This document shows positions 16,391 to 23,727 of a DNA stretch of 33,308 nt, piece after piece. Position 1 is the first letter of the stretch. The number at the start of each line of letters is the position of its first letter. Source of the stretch: a virus. The stretch lies in IMG/VR virus record IMGVR_UViG_3300023116_000176, positions 1 through 33,308 of that record; one strand, given 5' to 3'. A model generated the notes under the pieces. The model made no database searches, was not told the origin of the DNA, and saw only the letters and a list, made by a program, of their open reading frames with translations. The position numbers and the translations under genes were made by a program.

Positions 16391-17229
16391 TACTCGAAGA
16401 AATTATAAATTTCATTTACCTTAGGATAATTAACTATATGAGTTAAGAACCTAGGACCAGTAGAATAAGCAAATACTTTGACATCTGGATAGCAATGCTT
16501 CTTATATACACAGTAACTACACTCAGTACATAGCTTCATGTTACCTGACTTGCCATCTGGTACAGGTTCAAAGCAACGCTTAGGTTTGTCTTTGCTAGCT
16601 GTTAACCATTTAAGATATGCTATGCGTTCTTTAACTGGACTGTCGTATTTGAATGACTCAAAGTGTGTACACAATGCACCGTTCTGTTTATCGATTGCTA
16701 GCCATCCACCTTCATCTGTACCACTTGCTTCAGCATAACCATGTAATTGTTTGATGTAACCGAATGGGTCATCTTCTCTAAGCGTACCTTCTTTGAACTT
16801 CTTAAAGCCGTATGTAGAGGTTGTTTTTACATCCATAAGGTACCCATCAATGACGCAGTCCATCGAGCCTTTTATCCCTTCTATTTCTACTTCAGCTTGC
16901 TTTCCTTCTACAGTATGTCCAGATAACTCTGCTAATGCTAGAACTAGATGTTCTGTTGCATGACCGTATAGAAACTTCATAAGAGTTTGAGGTGTCATTT
17001 TTTCTGCTTCGTAGTCGTTGTATAAATACCACAAGTACAAATCTTGTTTACCTATGTTAGACATTCTAAGCTTGCGGCTGTCGTCACGCTCAGTAATTAC
17101 AGTACGCAGCATATCCTTCATTGCCTCACCGAACTCATTTATTACTTGATCGGTGTCAACTCCGTCTGCTGCTTTGTTTGTTTCTAGAACTTCGTAGATG
17201 TCATCTACTAATGTGCGTATGTTTTTCAT
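16390..17229 (-). CDS. PD-(D/E)XK (RecB/Cas4-like) nuclease with C-terminal cysteine cluster, 279 aa
   Basis: The nuclease core is visible: GHATEH at 89-94, GSMDCVIDG with Asp124, MDVKTTS with Asp133 and Lys135, and YIKQLHGY with Gln161 and Tyr165, which matches RecB-family motifs GxxxE, GxxD, DxK and QxxxY. The C-terminus has Cys219, Cys234, Cys237, Cys240 and Cys246 (CxxCxxC-x5-C), suggestive of the iron-sulfur clusters of Cas4 and AddB. It replaces the gp6-type exonuclease position of T7 and likely degrades or processes DNA for replication and recombination. AAGGAAGAG precedes the ATG, and a TATAAT lies 31 bases upstream. Confidence 0.8.
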   Translation of the reverse strand: MKNIRTLVDDIYEVLETNKAADGVDTDQVINEFGEAMKDMLRTVITERDDSRKLRMSNIGKQDLYLWYLYNDYEAEKMTPQTLMKFLYGHATEHLVLALAELSGHTVEGKQAEVEIEGIKGSMDCVIDGYLMDVKTTSTYGFKKFKEGTLREDDPFGYIKQLHGYAEASGTDEGGWLAIDKQNGALCTHFESFKYDSPVKERIAYLKWLTASKDKPKRCFEPVPDGKSGNMKLCTECSYCVYKKHCYPDVKVFAYSTGPRFLTHIVNYPKVNEIYNFFE

Positions 17230-17257
17230 AGCTCTTCCTTATTTATCCACTATAGTT

Positions 17258-17287
17258 ATTATAACTCATTAGTGTGTTTCACTCCAA
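17258..17287 (-). promoter_or_regulatory. Candidate sigma-70-type promoter upstream of the nuclease gene
   Basis: On the minus strand a perfect TATAAT (17258-17263) lies 18 bases downstream of TTGGAG (17282-17287), which overlaps the end of the polymerase gene. The -10 box is the centre of an 11-base palindrome GTTAT-A-ATAAC. The ATG of the nuclease gene is about 30 bases further on. The -35 match is only three of six, so this is a plausible but unproven promoter in the 39-base gap. Confidence 0.35.
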
Positions 17288-18996
17288 TTTATTCCTACCT
17301 TATATTCGCCATCTAACGGACAGTTAAGATTAAAGTATTCACCAGCCTCAACTATACTTTGCACAGCCAACCTACCAAACATATCAGCTTGGTGTTCTAT
17401 GACTTCTGTTTGTATCTCATCGTGTATGTTGCCTACAAACTTGTAATCTATATTTGCTGCGTCTGCTTTATCTTTAAGAATCAGTAGTGCTTTCTTCATA
17501 ACTATTGCACCAGCTGATTGGAATAAAGTATTAAGAGCTGTGTGTGGTTTATCTATTAAGAGTTGTCTTCCATCGAGTCCTTCGAGTCGACCTGATTCAG
17601 ACAATTTAGTAATTCGTCTTCGTAAATCTGCAAGTGCTGGCGTATTATTAAGGAAATTTGTCTTAAGTCGTTTACCATCTTCTGCTTCTCCTCCAACGAT
17701 AGACCCGATTTTTTCGTCACCAGCTCCGTACAGGAAAGCGTATATGAAAGTCTTTGCCTCATCTCTTGATTCAAGTTGTGCAGCCAACTGATTTGCTGTG
17801 TGAATGTCCCCATTTAATATCTCCTCTGTATATTTTTTATCGTTCATATAGTGAGCTAGCATCCGTAGTTCTAGTCCGCTAGCATCAACACCTACTAATT
17901 TGTAACCGTTCTCTACTTTGAATAACGCTCTGCATTTGTCTCCGTATGGACTGTATACTGCAGGCACTTGAGCTAGATTAGGTTTACTATGTGTCATCCT
18001 ACCAGTTCTTGCACCGTTGCTGTTGACTGAACCATGTATTCTAGCTGTAGTTATTCGTAGTGCATCCATCCAGGAATCAAGTAGACCTAATCGCTTTTGC
18101 AGCATTAAGTATCTAGCTATCATCTGTGCTTCTGGTATGTCTACATTCTCTAGGATTGTTTCAGAAACTATAGGTTGTCCAGTCTCTGTATATTCTAGAG
18201 GGTTCCATCCAAAGTGTTGCAAGTATCTGCCTATCTGCTGCCTACTTGCTAGGTTAAACTCTGGATATATTATGTGTCCCCACCCTTTCTCAGGATGTAA
18301 GTAAGATTGATTATCTAAGTGGCGTTGGAGAGCAGCCGACACAGAGCCATCTTTCTTATATGGATTCTTAGGAAAAGGTACAGGTTTGAAAGTCGGGAGA
18401 GGTTTGAAGACTTCCCTTACTGTATCTTCAGCTTTCATCATTTCATCCTTCAGCTCAGCCATGAGGCTTGTAGCTTTTATGTAGTCGAACCTCCAGCCAT
18501 TGACTGTCTGTTGATGTATTACTTTAGCTACCTCATGTTCTATTTCTAGAGCTGTAGGGTGGAGATTTGATTGGAGCATTAGGTCGTAGACTTTGTATGT
18601 GACACTTACATCTTGTATGCAATACTCTTTCATAGCATCACTATACTTTGTGAAGTCTTCAAAGCCTATCTTGTAGTCGCCTAAGTATTCACCCCATGCT
18701 TTTAGGTTATGCTTCCTGGAAGGATTATCCAGTCTAGACATGACGAGTGTGTCTTCTACAGCTCCTTCCCATTTGAAACCGTATACTAATTTCTCCAATA
18801 CGGGAATGTCATAACCTATAATATTATGACCAACTAGAGTATCGACATGGTTTTCTTTGAGCCAATCACCAAAAGATTCAATCTCCTCAGGTCCAAAGAA
18901 TCTCTCTATCCATGGCATTGTGTGTACCTTAGCATAGATACACCATACTCTAGTAGGTTCTAATCCGTTTGCTTCTATATCAAATACAGCTTTCAT
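17269..18996 (-). CDS. T7-type family A DNA polymerase, 575 aa
   Basis: Proofreading motifs: DIE (Asp6, Glu8), GHNIIGYDIP (55-64) and YCIQD (125-129). Polymerase motifs: A, VGVDASGLELR with Asp371; B, RDEAKTFIYAFLYG with Arg411, Lys415 and Tyr419 (equivalent to T7 Tyr526); C, NIHDE with Asp526. The EILNGDIHT stretch (392-400) closely resembles T7 gp5. At 575 aa it is ~130 residues shorter than T7 gp5, mainly through a reduced region ~195-250 where the thioredoxin-binding loop sits in T7. Its ATG shares a base with the primase-helicase stop, so the replisome proteins are co-translated. Confidence 0.95.
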   Translation of the reverse strand: MKAVFDIEANGLEPTRVWCIYAKVHTMPWIERFFGPEEIESFGDWLKENHVDTLVGHNIIGYDIPVLEKLVYGFKWEGAVEDTLVMSRLDNPSRKHNLKAWGEYLGDYKIGFEDFTKYSDAMKEYCIQDVSVTYKVYDLMLQSNLHPTALEIEHEVAKVIHQQTVNGWRFDYIKATSLMAELKDEMMKAEDTVREVFKPLPTFKPVPFPKNPYKKDGSVSAALQRHLDNQSYLHPEKGWGHIIYPEFNLASRQQIGRYLQHFGWNPLEYTETGQPIVSETILENVDIPEAQMIARYLMLQKRLGLLDSWMDALRITTARIHGSVNSNGARTGRMTHSKPNLAQVPAVYSPYGDKCRALFKVENGYKLVGVDASGLELRMLAHYMNDKKYTEEILNGDIHTANQLAAQLESRDEAKTFIYAFLYGAGDEKIGSIVGGEAEDGKRLKTNFLNNTPALADLRRRITKLSESGRLEGLDGRQLLIDKPHTALNTLFQSAGAIVMKKALLILKDKADAANIDYKFVGNIHDEIQTEVIEHQADMFGRLAVQSIVEAGEYFNLNCPLDGEYKVGINWSETH

Positions 18997-20627
18997 TAGT
19001 ATTCCTCTGGCATCTCTGGTACTTCTACCAATCTACCTGTTTCGTTGCTGTATTGTATGTACCCTGTGATACCAGTCTCACCAGTGTATCTGTTCTTGAG
19101 TACTCGAAGCGTTGTTGTGTTGCGTATGAGAGGATGCTCTGACTGTTGGTTACGCTCTAGTGCTATGACTATATTAGATAGCTGAGCAATACCTTGTGAA
19201 CCTCTCAAGTGTGTTAGTGATATGTTGCCGCCTTCTTCATGAGGCTTGCTGCCTGACTGTCTACTGAGGTGGGAGACAACAAACAATCCTATGTTAGTTT
19301 CTACTACGACTTCCCGCAGCTGAGTCATAAGAGCATCTATCTCTCTGCGTTCGTCACCGCCTGCATTACCTGACATAACTAAGTTAAGGTGGTCTAGTAC
19401 TACCCACTTAATATTCTGTGCCTTAGCCATAAGTCTGATGCGTGAGATAATCTTTTCTGTAGACATATCTTTGCCATCCCATAGCGTAAGTACATCTTCA
19501 CCATCTCGTATGAATAACTCATCGAATGCTGCGGATGCTTGGTCTTTGTCAGTCATTTGTCTGACTTCGTCTAGGTGGTAGTTGCGGTTGAGGTGTAGAC
19601 CTACGAGTCCGTCAATGGTTCTCTCTGGTGTTTCCTCTAGATGTATGATGCCTACCTTGTCTTTGGTCTTGGTAAGTAAGTGATACTCTAGTTCTCGTAT
19701 CATAGATGACTTACCCATACCAGTGCCAGAGGTGATAGTTACCATCTCGCCTTGTCTAAATCCTTTGGTTAATCTGTTAAGACAAATCCAAGGATAAGAT
19801 TGTGAGACCTGCTTAGGTCTGTCTAACCAATCTTTCTTTAACTTGGTTACGCTGATAACATCACTTGGTGTATAACCTTTAGCTTTCCAGAAGCGTTGTT
19901 CTAGGTCTTTGACAAGACCAGCTTGCAGCATATCTGATGCATCTTTGTATCCTTCTGGATATGTCATGACTCTGACTTTCTCTGGTGAGAACATTTCTGT
20001 AGCAACTTCTACAGCTTTCCTACCAGCCTCGTCATTGTCAAACGCTAAGACTATCTCATCAAACGAATCAATAAAGTCGTAGCTATCTGCTAAAGATTTC
20101 TTTGCCGATTGCGCACCATTCTTGAGGGAGACAACAGCCCACTTGCCATTGAATACCTCAGCCATGGATAGACAATCTATCTCCCCCTCGGTTATGGTTA
20201 GTATCTTACCACCTTTATCCCAGACACACTCACCGAATAGTGTTGTGTCTTTAAATGAACCTTCAATGGTAAAAGATTTAGTGTCACATTCTCTGACTTT
20301 GTAAGCACTCAGCCTACAGCCTGTGTCATTGAATGGATAGTAATGATGTGTGATTGCACCTTGGTCGTTCTTCTTGACTCGTACTCTGTATAGCTCGCAT
20401 ATCTTCTGTGATATTCTACGCTCTGGTATGCTGCTGTACTCTCCTTTGGGTTGCATCTCTTCGTTGACTTTCTTAGGTCTGTATGTATTCATTGATACTA
20501 TGCTGTCTTTCTTCAGGCTTTCGTAGTAACCGCAGCCTGGAGTAAAACAATGTTTATGGTCTTCATATACAGCAAGGTTATCCTTACTACCGCATGAAGG
20601 ACACGGTTCTTTTCTTATGTATGCCAT
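18996..20627 (-). CDS. T7-type DNA primase-helicase, 543 aa
   Basis: Domain order as in T7 gp4. A zinc ribbon at 9-32 (CxxC-x14-C-x4-C). A TOPRIM primase core with Glu147 (ITEGEID) and the DND motif at 197-199. A RecA-like DnaB-type helicase with Walker A SGTGMGKS at 300-307, Walker B VVLDHLN near ~404 and an LRGSQGIAQLSN motif near ~478. It unwinds DNA as a hexamer and lays down primers for the adjacent polymerase. The length is close to T7 gp4 (566 aa). AGGAG precedes the ATG. The gene looks richer in G+C than the structural genes when lines are compared by eye. Confidence 0.95.
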   Translation of the reverse strand: MAYIRKEPCPSCGSKDNLAVYEDHKHCFTPGCGYYESLKKDSIVSMNTYRPKKVNEEMQPKGEYSSIPERRISQKICELYRVRVKKNDQGAITHHYYPFNDTGCRLSAYKVRECDTKSFTIEGSFKDTTLFGECVWDKGGKILTITEGEIDCLSMAEVFNGKWAVVSLKNGAQSAKKSLADSYDFIDSFDEIVLAFDNDEAGRKAVEVATEMFSPEKVRVMTYPEGYKDASDMLQAGLVKDLEQRFWKAKGYTPSDVISVTKLKKDWLDRPKQVSQSYPWICLNRLTKGFRQGEMVTITSGTGMGKSSMIRELEYHLLTKTKDKVGIIHLEETPERTIDGLVGLHLNRNYHLDEVRQMTDKDQASAAFDELFIRDGEDVLTLWDGKDMSTEKIISRIRLMAKAQNIKWVVLDHLNLVMSGNAGGDERREIDALMTQLREVVVETNIGLFVVSHLSRQSGSKPHEEGGNISLTHLRGSQGIAQLSNIVIALERNQQSEHPLIRNTTTLRVLKNRYTGETGITGYIQYSNETGRLVEVPEMPEEY

Positions 20628-20647
20628 AATCCTCTCCTATTTAATAA

Positions 20648-20850
20648 TGACTGAATTGCATAGAACTGGCTCAGTCAGACCAGCGGATACAGCTTGAAAA
20701 ATTTATAGATAAAAGAGCTGTTCTATTGGGAGCTGGCTGTGTAGCAGGTTACAGCTTCCCTGGAGACTACTAATGTCATAGTCGCTACGCTTACCACTAC
20801 ACCGCTTATGATGGGCTAGTGCAGCAGTCGTCATGCATAACATGCATAAC
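20648..20850. other. Gene-free spacer with four inverted repeats and a tandem 9-mer
   Basis: Between the SSB and primase-helicase genes lie four short inverted repeats in a row: TGACTGA/TCAGTCA (20648-20654, 20671-20677), GGGAGCTG/CAGCTTCCC (20728-20735, 20752-20760), GACTA/TAGTC (20765-20769, 20779-20783) and CACTA/TAGTG (20795-20799, 20817-20821). A tandem CATGCATAA repeat sits right after the SSB stop (20832-20850). None has a poly-T tail, so simple terminators are unlikely. It could be a structured leader for the replication genes or a small RNA. Confidence 0.4.
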
Positions 20851-21243
20851 TTAAAATGGAGTTTGGTCCTCAAAGAACTCATCATCCGTAGCACCAAATG
20901 TTTCTTCTCCTAACTCTCTGATGAGAATACGCTTGACATAAGGTACATTACCTGCAGTCTGGTGCGGTCGTATGGTGTACTCTAGTTTTACTTTAGACCC
21001 AGATGGAATTTCTTTATTCCAAATCTGTTTATCTGCTGTGTAAACTGGTACAGCATAACGGGATGTAAACTTTCTTAAAGGTTCACCCTCATACTCTTTG
21101 ATTTTCATACCATCTTTTGCTAACTCTGCTGCGACCTTTGGGTCTAGTGTAATTTGTACAGCAAACTTACCAGTAGATTGTTCTTGGTATGTCTCGTGTT
21201 CGGTCAGATATGACCTGAAGATTGTAGTTCCTTCTACAAACAT
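20851..21243 (-). CDS. T7 gp2.5-like single-stranded DNA-binding protein, 130 aa
   Basis: A small OB-fold-type protein with beta strands through ~residue 110 and an acidic tail ending in aromatic residues (ATDDEFFEDQTPF), the hallmark of phage SSBs in which the terminal Phe docks on polymerase and helicase. It is shorter than T7 gp2.5 (232 aa). It protects single strands and coordinates the replisome encoded just downstream on the same strand. ATAGGAGAAG precedes the ATG. Assignment rests on the tail and the location, as the OB core is divergent. Confidence 0.75.
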   Translation of the reverse strand: MFVEGTTIFRSYLTEHETYQEQSTGKFAVQITLDPKVAAELAKDGMKIKEYEGEPLRKFTSRYAVPVYTADKQIWNKEIPSGSKVKLEYTIRPHQTAGNVPYVKRILIRELGEETFGATDDEFFEDQTPF

Positions 21244-21286
21244 AGACTTCTCCTATATTTAAAACCCTAGTTTATTGGTTTATATT

Positions 21287-21315
21287 TTTATAATCACCTC
21301 TCGTTCCCCCCACAA
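21287..21315 (-). promoter_or_regulatory. Candidate promoter for the SSB gene
   Basis: On the minus strand TTGTGG (21310-21315) and TATAAA (21287-21292) are separated by 17 bases, and the SSB start follows ~44 bases after the -10 box. The -35 is inside the stem of the hairpin element at 21295-21378, so folding and initiation could compete. The -35 match is weak (three of six); treat it as a candidate only. Confidence 0.3.
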
Positions 21316-21378
21316 CTGAGCAGCTTAGGGCTGCAAATCCCATACAAGTTGTGGTTTTTGACGAGGTCAGAAGAGGTG
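21295..21378. other. Nested hairpin element upstream of the SSB gene
   Basis: Three inverted repeats are nested within 84 bases: CACCTCT/AGAGGTG (21295-21301, 21372-21378), CCACAACT/AGTTGTGG (21310-21317, 21347-21354) and GCAGC/GCTGC (21320-21324, 21330-21334) with a five-base loop. TTTTT follows the middle stem on the plus strand (21355-21359). The element also holds a run of six C (G on the minus strand) that is unusual in this AT-rich genome. It lies in the SSB 5' leader on the minus strand. It does not fold as a tRNA. Confidence 0.5.
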
Positions 21379-21424
21379 TCCCCGATTACCTTTTGTATGA
21401 AAAGATAATGTTCCATTATAACAG

Positions 21425-21589
21425 TTACTGCAGCGTTTGCGTATGCAAATCAGGCACAGAATGTTGGTCAAGAATAGTGGTCAACAGCTCTTCGTTACTC
21501 ATTGAATCAACATGACGCTGAGCTTCTTCTTCTGTGTCTGCTTCTGCAGCTATAGTTATCTCTAGTAATACTTTAATATCATGAAACAT
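21425..21589 (-). CDS. Small acidic hypothetical protein, 54 aa
   Basis: A 54-codon frame beginning ten bases after the stop of the neighbouring zinc-ribbon gene. The product is helical and acidic in the middle (EADTEEEAQRHVDSM) with no recognised family. Its ribosome site is poor, but it fills most of an otherwise 355-base gap and follows the packing style of this early cluster. It might be unexpressed. Confidence 0.45.
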   Translation of the reverse strand: MFHDIKVLLEITIAAEADTEEEAQRHVDSMSNEELLTTILDQHSVPDLHTQTLQ

Positions 21590-21598
21590 TATGCTATT

Positions 21599-21781
21599 CT
21601 ACCACTCATCTCTTAGCTCAGCTTCAGATATTTCGTATGTTCTATGACTGCTGCAGCTTGGGCAGTATGGTTCGAAGTCTACCCATTGCTCGCAGCAATC
21701 TTTACACTCATAGTATTCATTGTCTTGATTAAACTCTGGATGTCTTAGATAATTTATATCATCGTATCTACATGGTTCCAT
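21599..21781 (-). CDS. Zinc-ribbon early protein, 60 aa
   Basis: Two cysteine knuckles, CKDC at 26-29 and CPSC at 40-43, eleven residues apart, form a compact zinc ribbon. The rest is acidic and aromatic. The ATG shares a base with the stop of the MPNWC-family gene, with AAGGAGG just upstream. Small zinc ribbons in phage early regions often bind host proteins or nucleic acids; which one is unknown here. Confidence 0.65.
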   Translation of the reverse strand: MEPCRYDDINYLRHPEFNQDNEYYECKDCCEQWVDFEPYCPSCSSHRTYEISEAELRDEW

Positions 21782-22326
21782 TAAACCTCCTTGATTTCTA
21801 AACGAACACCTTCTATCTCATCTTCGTCATCATAGTAGTCTTGGAGAAAACCAAACCTATCTGCTAACTCTGATGCTAGGTGTCCTATAAATTCACCAGA
21901 TTTGTGTTTTAGATAGATGTCGTATGGACTAAAGTCATCACCATTACAACCAACAAAGTCACAGCCTGGCTCAAAATAGTAAAGGTCATAATCTATCTCA
22001 GGATAGTTTTCTTGCAGCACTTCAAATGCTTGAACAGGTGGTGACCATGCACTATCGAATGATAGTTCTATTGTGTAGGTACCATCTTCTTCTTTTTTAT
22101 ACTCAACAAAATGACAATGAACATCCCACTTTGTTCCCCATTTATTTACACGCCAGTTGTACCAATTAACACCATCATCACTTGGTGCTTTGGTATCTTC
22201 TAGTTCTTCAGGCATTGGAGCAATCCATTGTAATAACTTACCTGCTTCTGCTGCTGCTATTAAATCTTTAGCTGGTTGTTCTTCCAGCCCCCATATTGTT
22301 ACATCATTCGTACACCAGTTTGGCAT
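21781..22326 (-). CDS. YubB/Api92-like ferredoxin-fold protein, 181 aa
   Basis: The protein opens with MPNWCTNDVTIWG, the signature of the family with a YubB-type ferredoxin-like domain that is common in phages and plasmids. An internal WKWGTKW-like aromatic region and an acidic C-terminus follow. An in-frame ATG six bases earlier (22330-22332) exists, but the GGAG at 22334-22337 is only one base from it and an ideal seven from the ATG at 22324-22326, which also gives the conserved N-terminus. The biochemical role of the family is not established. Confidence 0.75.
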   Translation of the reverse strand: MPNWCTNDVTIWGLEEQPAKDLIAAAEAGKLLQWIAPMPEELEDTKAPSDDGVNWYNWRVNKWGTKWDVHCHFVEYKKEEDGTYTIELSFDSAWSPPVQAFEVLQENYPEIDYDLYYFEPGCDFVGCNGDDFSPYDIYLKHKSGEFIGHLASELADRFGFLQDYYDDEDEIEGVRLEIKEV

Positions 22327-22477
22327 CTTCATTCTCCTCTCTAATTGATATTACTTCTGCTCCCCAGATGGATGCAGTTTCTTTTGCTTGTTCCATGATT
22401 GAGCCATTGGCTTTATCGTATTCTTCTCTAAAGAAAAACCTTTCACCATGCTCTATACAATGTACTACATATCTCAT
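22304..22477 (-). CDS. Small early protein, 57 aa
   Basis: A 57-codon frame whose ATG overlaps the stop of the preceding zinc-ribbon gene by four bases (ATGA) and has AGGAGG just upstream. The product reads MRYVVHCIEHGERFFFREEY and then a helical acidic part. Its end overlaps the start of the MPNWC-family gene and supplies that gene's ribosome site. No family is recognised. The ribosome site and coupling make it likely real. Confidence 0.65.
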   Translation of the reverse strand: MRYVVHCIEHGERFFFREEYDKANGSIMEQAKETASIWGAEVISIREENEDAKLVYE

Positions 22478-22734
22478 TCTTCCTCCTGATAATCATCTTC
22501 ATCTAATCCTCTAAAGTCAAACTCAGCCGTACAGCTATGGCAGTATGCGTATGGTAAACAAGCATGTTCTTCTGCTACCTTCATCATCTCTTCCATAGTT
22601 TCTATGATTCTATTACCGCTGAGTATCCTAAAGGTTCCATGTTTTAATTGTGGTCTGACATCGAACTTTGCCCCGTCTGCGACTGGGACAAGTTCAATAT
22701 CTGTGTCACCACAATACGGACAACAGTAAGCCAT
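22474..22734 (-). CDS. Zinc-ribbon early protein, 86 aa
   Basis: CPYC at residues 5-8 and CHSC at 65-68 make a split zinc ribbon, with an ~55-residue insertion carrying a helical segment. The tail is very acidic (DEDDYQEEE). It resembles Lar-like or restriction-alleviation-type small phage zinc proteins in layout, but I would not assign that function. It starts one base inside the stop of the coiled-coil gene and is followed by coupled small genes. Confidence 0.65.
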   Translation of the reverse strand: MAYCCPYCGDTDIELVPVADGAKFDVRPQLKHGTFRILSGNRIIETMEEMMKVAEEHACLPYAYCHSCTAEFDFRGLDEDDYQEEE

Positions 22735-23042
22735 TAGTATTTCCTCAATGATATATCAGCATCGATTTCCCAGTCTTCTATAGTTTCATCGACAACTCGT
22801 TTAATTTTGTCATTGATGTCACTATCTTCTAGTCTGTCTTCGAACCAGCCGTAGCCATTTATCTCTTCTTCGAATACAGTAATACGCTTTTCGATTAGTC
22901 GATTGACTACAGCTTCTAAGCTATTAGCTTTTTCGTTTCTTTCTTTCTCTTGCAAATCTTCTAGCTCTGCATTTAATAATTCAATACGAGCTATTAGTTC
23001 TGCTTTGTCTTTCTCTAGTGCTTCGATGTTTCTTTCTTTCAT
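22734..23042 (-). CDS. Coiled-coil early protein, 102 aa
   Basis: Residues 1-45 form a strong coiled coil (EALEKDKAELIARIELLNAE and on), followed by an acidic domain with GYGWFEDRLEDSDI near 64-77. Soluble, probably oligomeric. A clear AAGGAG ribosome site lies upstream of the ATG. No family is recognised. It sits in the run of small leftward early genes, so a host-interaction role is plausible but unproven. Confidence 0.65.
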   Translation of the reverse strand: MKERNIEALEKDKAELIARIELLNAELEDLQEKERNEKANSLEAVVNRLIEKRITVFEEEINGYGWFEDRLEDSDINDKIKRVVDETIEDWEIDADISLRKY

Positions 23043-23056
23043 CTTCCTCTCCTTGT

Positions 23057-23347
23057 TTAATACATATCTCTTAATGGTTTATCTGCTTTGAATAGCAGGT
23101 CTCTTTCAATACCTAAACCGAATCCTACTTCTACATCTTGTAGTTCTGGTATAGATACATAGCCTAACTCAGGAAATCCTAAGTCACATAATCCAAAACC
23201 TATACCGTCTTTATCCATACTGGTCAGGTACCAAGTACCATTACCAACTGGGTTAAAGAATTTAACTACAGGTTTTAGGTTAAGCTGGTCTTCTATGTTA
23301 TTGTTTTTTAACAACTTATCTTTAATTGTTTTCGTTAATAGCTTCAC
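23057..23347 (-). CDS. DUF2958 protein with GTG start, 96 aa
   Basis: PVVKFFNPVGNGTWYLTSMD, then FGLCDLGFPELGYVSIPEL and GIERDLLF, is the signature of DUF2958, a small domain found in phage and plasmid accessory genes. The open frame extends to an ATG ten codons earlier, but the GTG at 23345-23347 has AGGAG (23355-23359) at an ideal seven-base spacing and gives MKLLTKTI, the usual family start. The longer form would overlap the upstream gene much more. The function of the domain is unknown. Confidence 0.75.
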   Translation of the reverse strand: MKLLTKTIKDKLLKNNNIEDQLNLKPVVKFFNPVGNGTWYLTSMDKDGIGFGLCDLGFPELGYVSIPELQDVEVGFGLGIERDLLFKADKPLRDMY

Positions 23348-23501
23348 GAACTCTCTCCTTAGTTTCTGGTGATACATTTAAAAAGGCTTCTATTATTTCT
23401 TCTGGGTCAGCATCATCACCGTATGCTGCAAGCCTACCAAATAAATAACTAACAAACATTAATCCATCTTCATGATTGTTTAGTATCTTAACTAGCTTCA
23501 T
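23322..23501 (-). CDS. Small early protein, 59 aa
   Basis: A 59-codon frame with a strong AAGGAG seven bases before its ATG, overlapping the stop of the preceding 79-aa gene by 14 bases. The product (MKLVKILNNHEDGLMFVSYL and a C-terminal acidic helix) has no recognised family. The GTG start and ribosome site of the DUF2958 gene lie inside its 3' end, so the two are translationally linked. Confidence 0.7.
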   Translation of the reverse strand: MKLVKILNNHEDGLMFVSYLFGRLAAYGDDADPEEIIEAFLNVSPETKERVREAINENN

Positions 23502-23727
23502 GTTTCTGCTCCTTGTCTATCTGTTTGTTATAGTATTCAGCCATAGCGTTATACATTACATAGACTGCTGTCATAAAATGTGCTGGACTCTCACTACATT
23601 CAGCCATTCCTTGACAGTATTCTTGTGCGTCTGCTAAGCTTTTAATATCTACTATTCCTATTGGATTAATCTGCCAGTCATAGTGTAGTTCTGTGTTACT
23701 ACCTAGTGGTATTATTGTTTCAGCCAT
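23488..23727 (-). CDS. Hypothetical early protein, 79 aa
   Basis: A soluble protein with an N-terminal beta part (ETIIPLGSNTELHYDWQINP) and a C-terminal helical half (SPAHFMTAVYVMYNAMAEYY). GGGAGAGAG precedes the ATG. It overlaps the zinc-ribbon gene upstream by eight bases and the 59-aa gene downstream by 14. No family is recognised. Confidence 0.6.
   Translation of the reverse strand: MAETIIPLGSNTELHYDWQINPIGIVDIKSLADAQEYCQGMAECSESPAHFMTAVYVMYNAMAEYYNKQIDKEQKHEAS

Noticed and set aside
20760-20810. A tRNA on the minus strand with GTGGTAAGC and a possible CAT anticodon loop
   Set aside because: The base before the anticodon is not T, the stem needs a wobble extension and no acceptor stem can be formed.
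20703-20897. A 64-codon minus-strand frame overlapping the SSB end
   Set aside because: It has no ribosome site, starts inside the SSB gene in another frame, has a biased Leu/Met/His content and covers the hairpin cluster.
21295-21378. A tRNA, because the outer stem is seven pairs and the span is ~84 bases
   Set aside because: No T-arm GTTC loop near the 3' end, no proper anticodon arm and no CCA-compatible layout on either strand.
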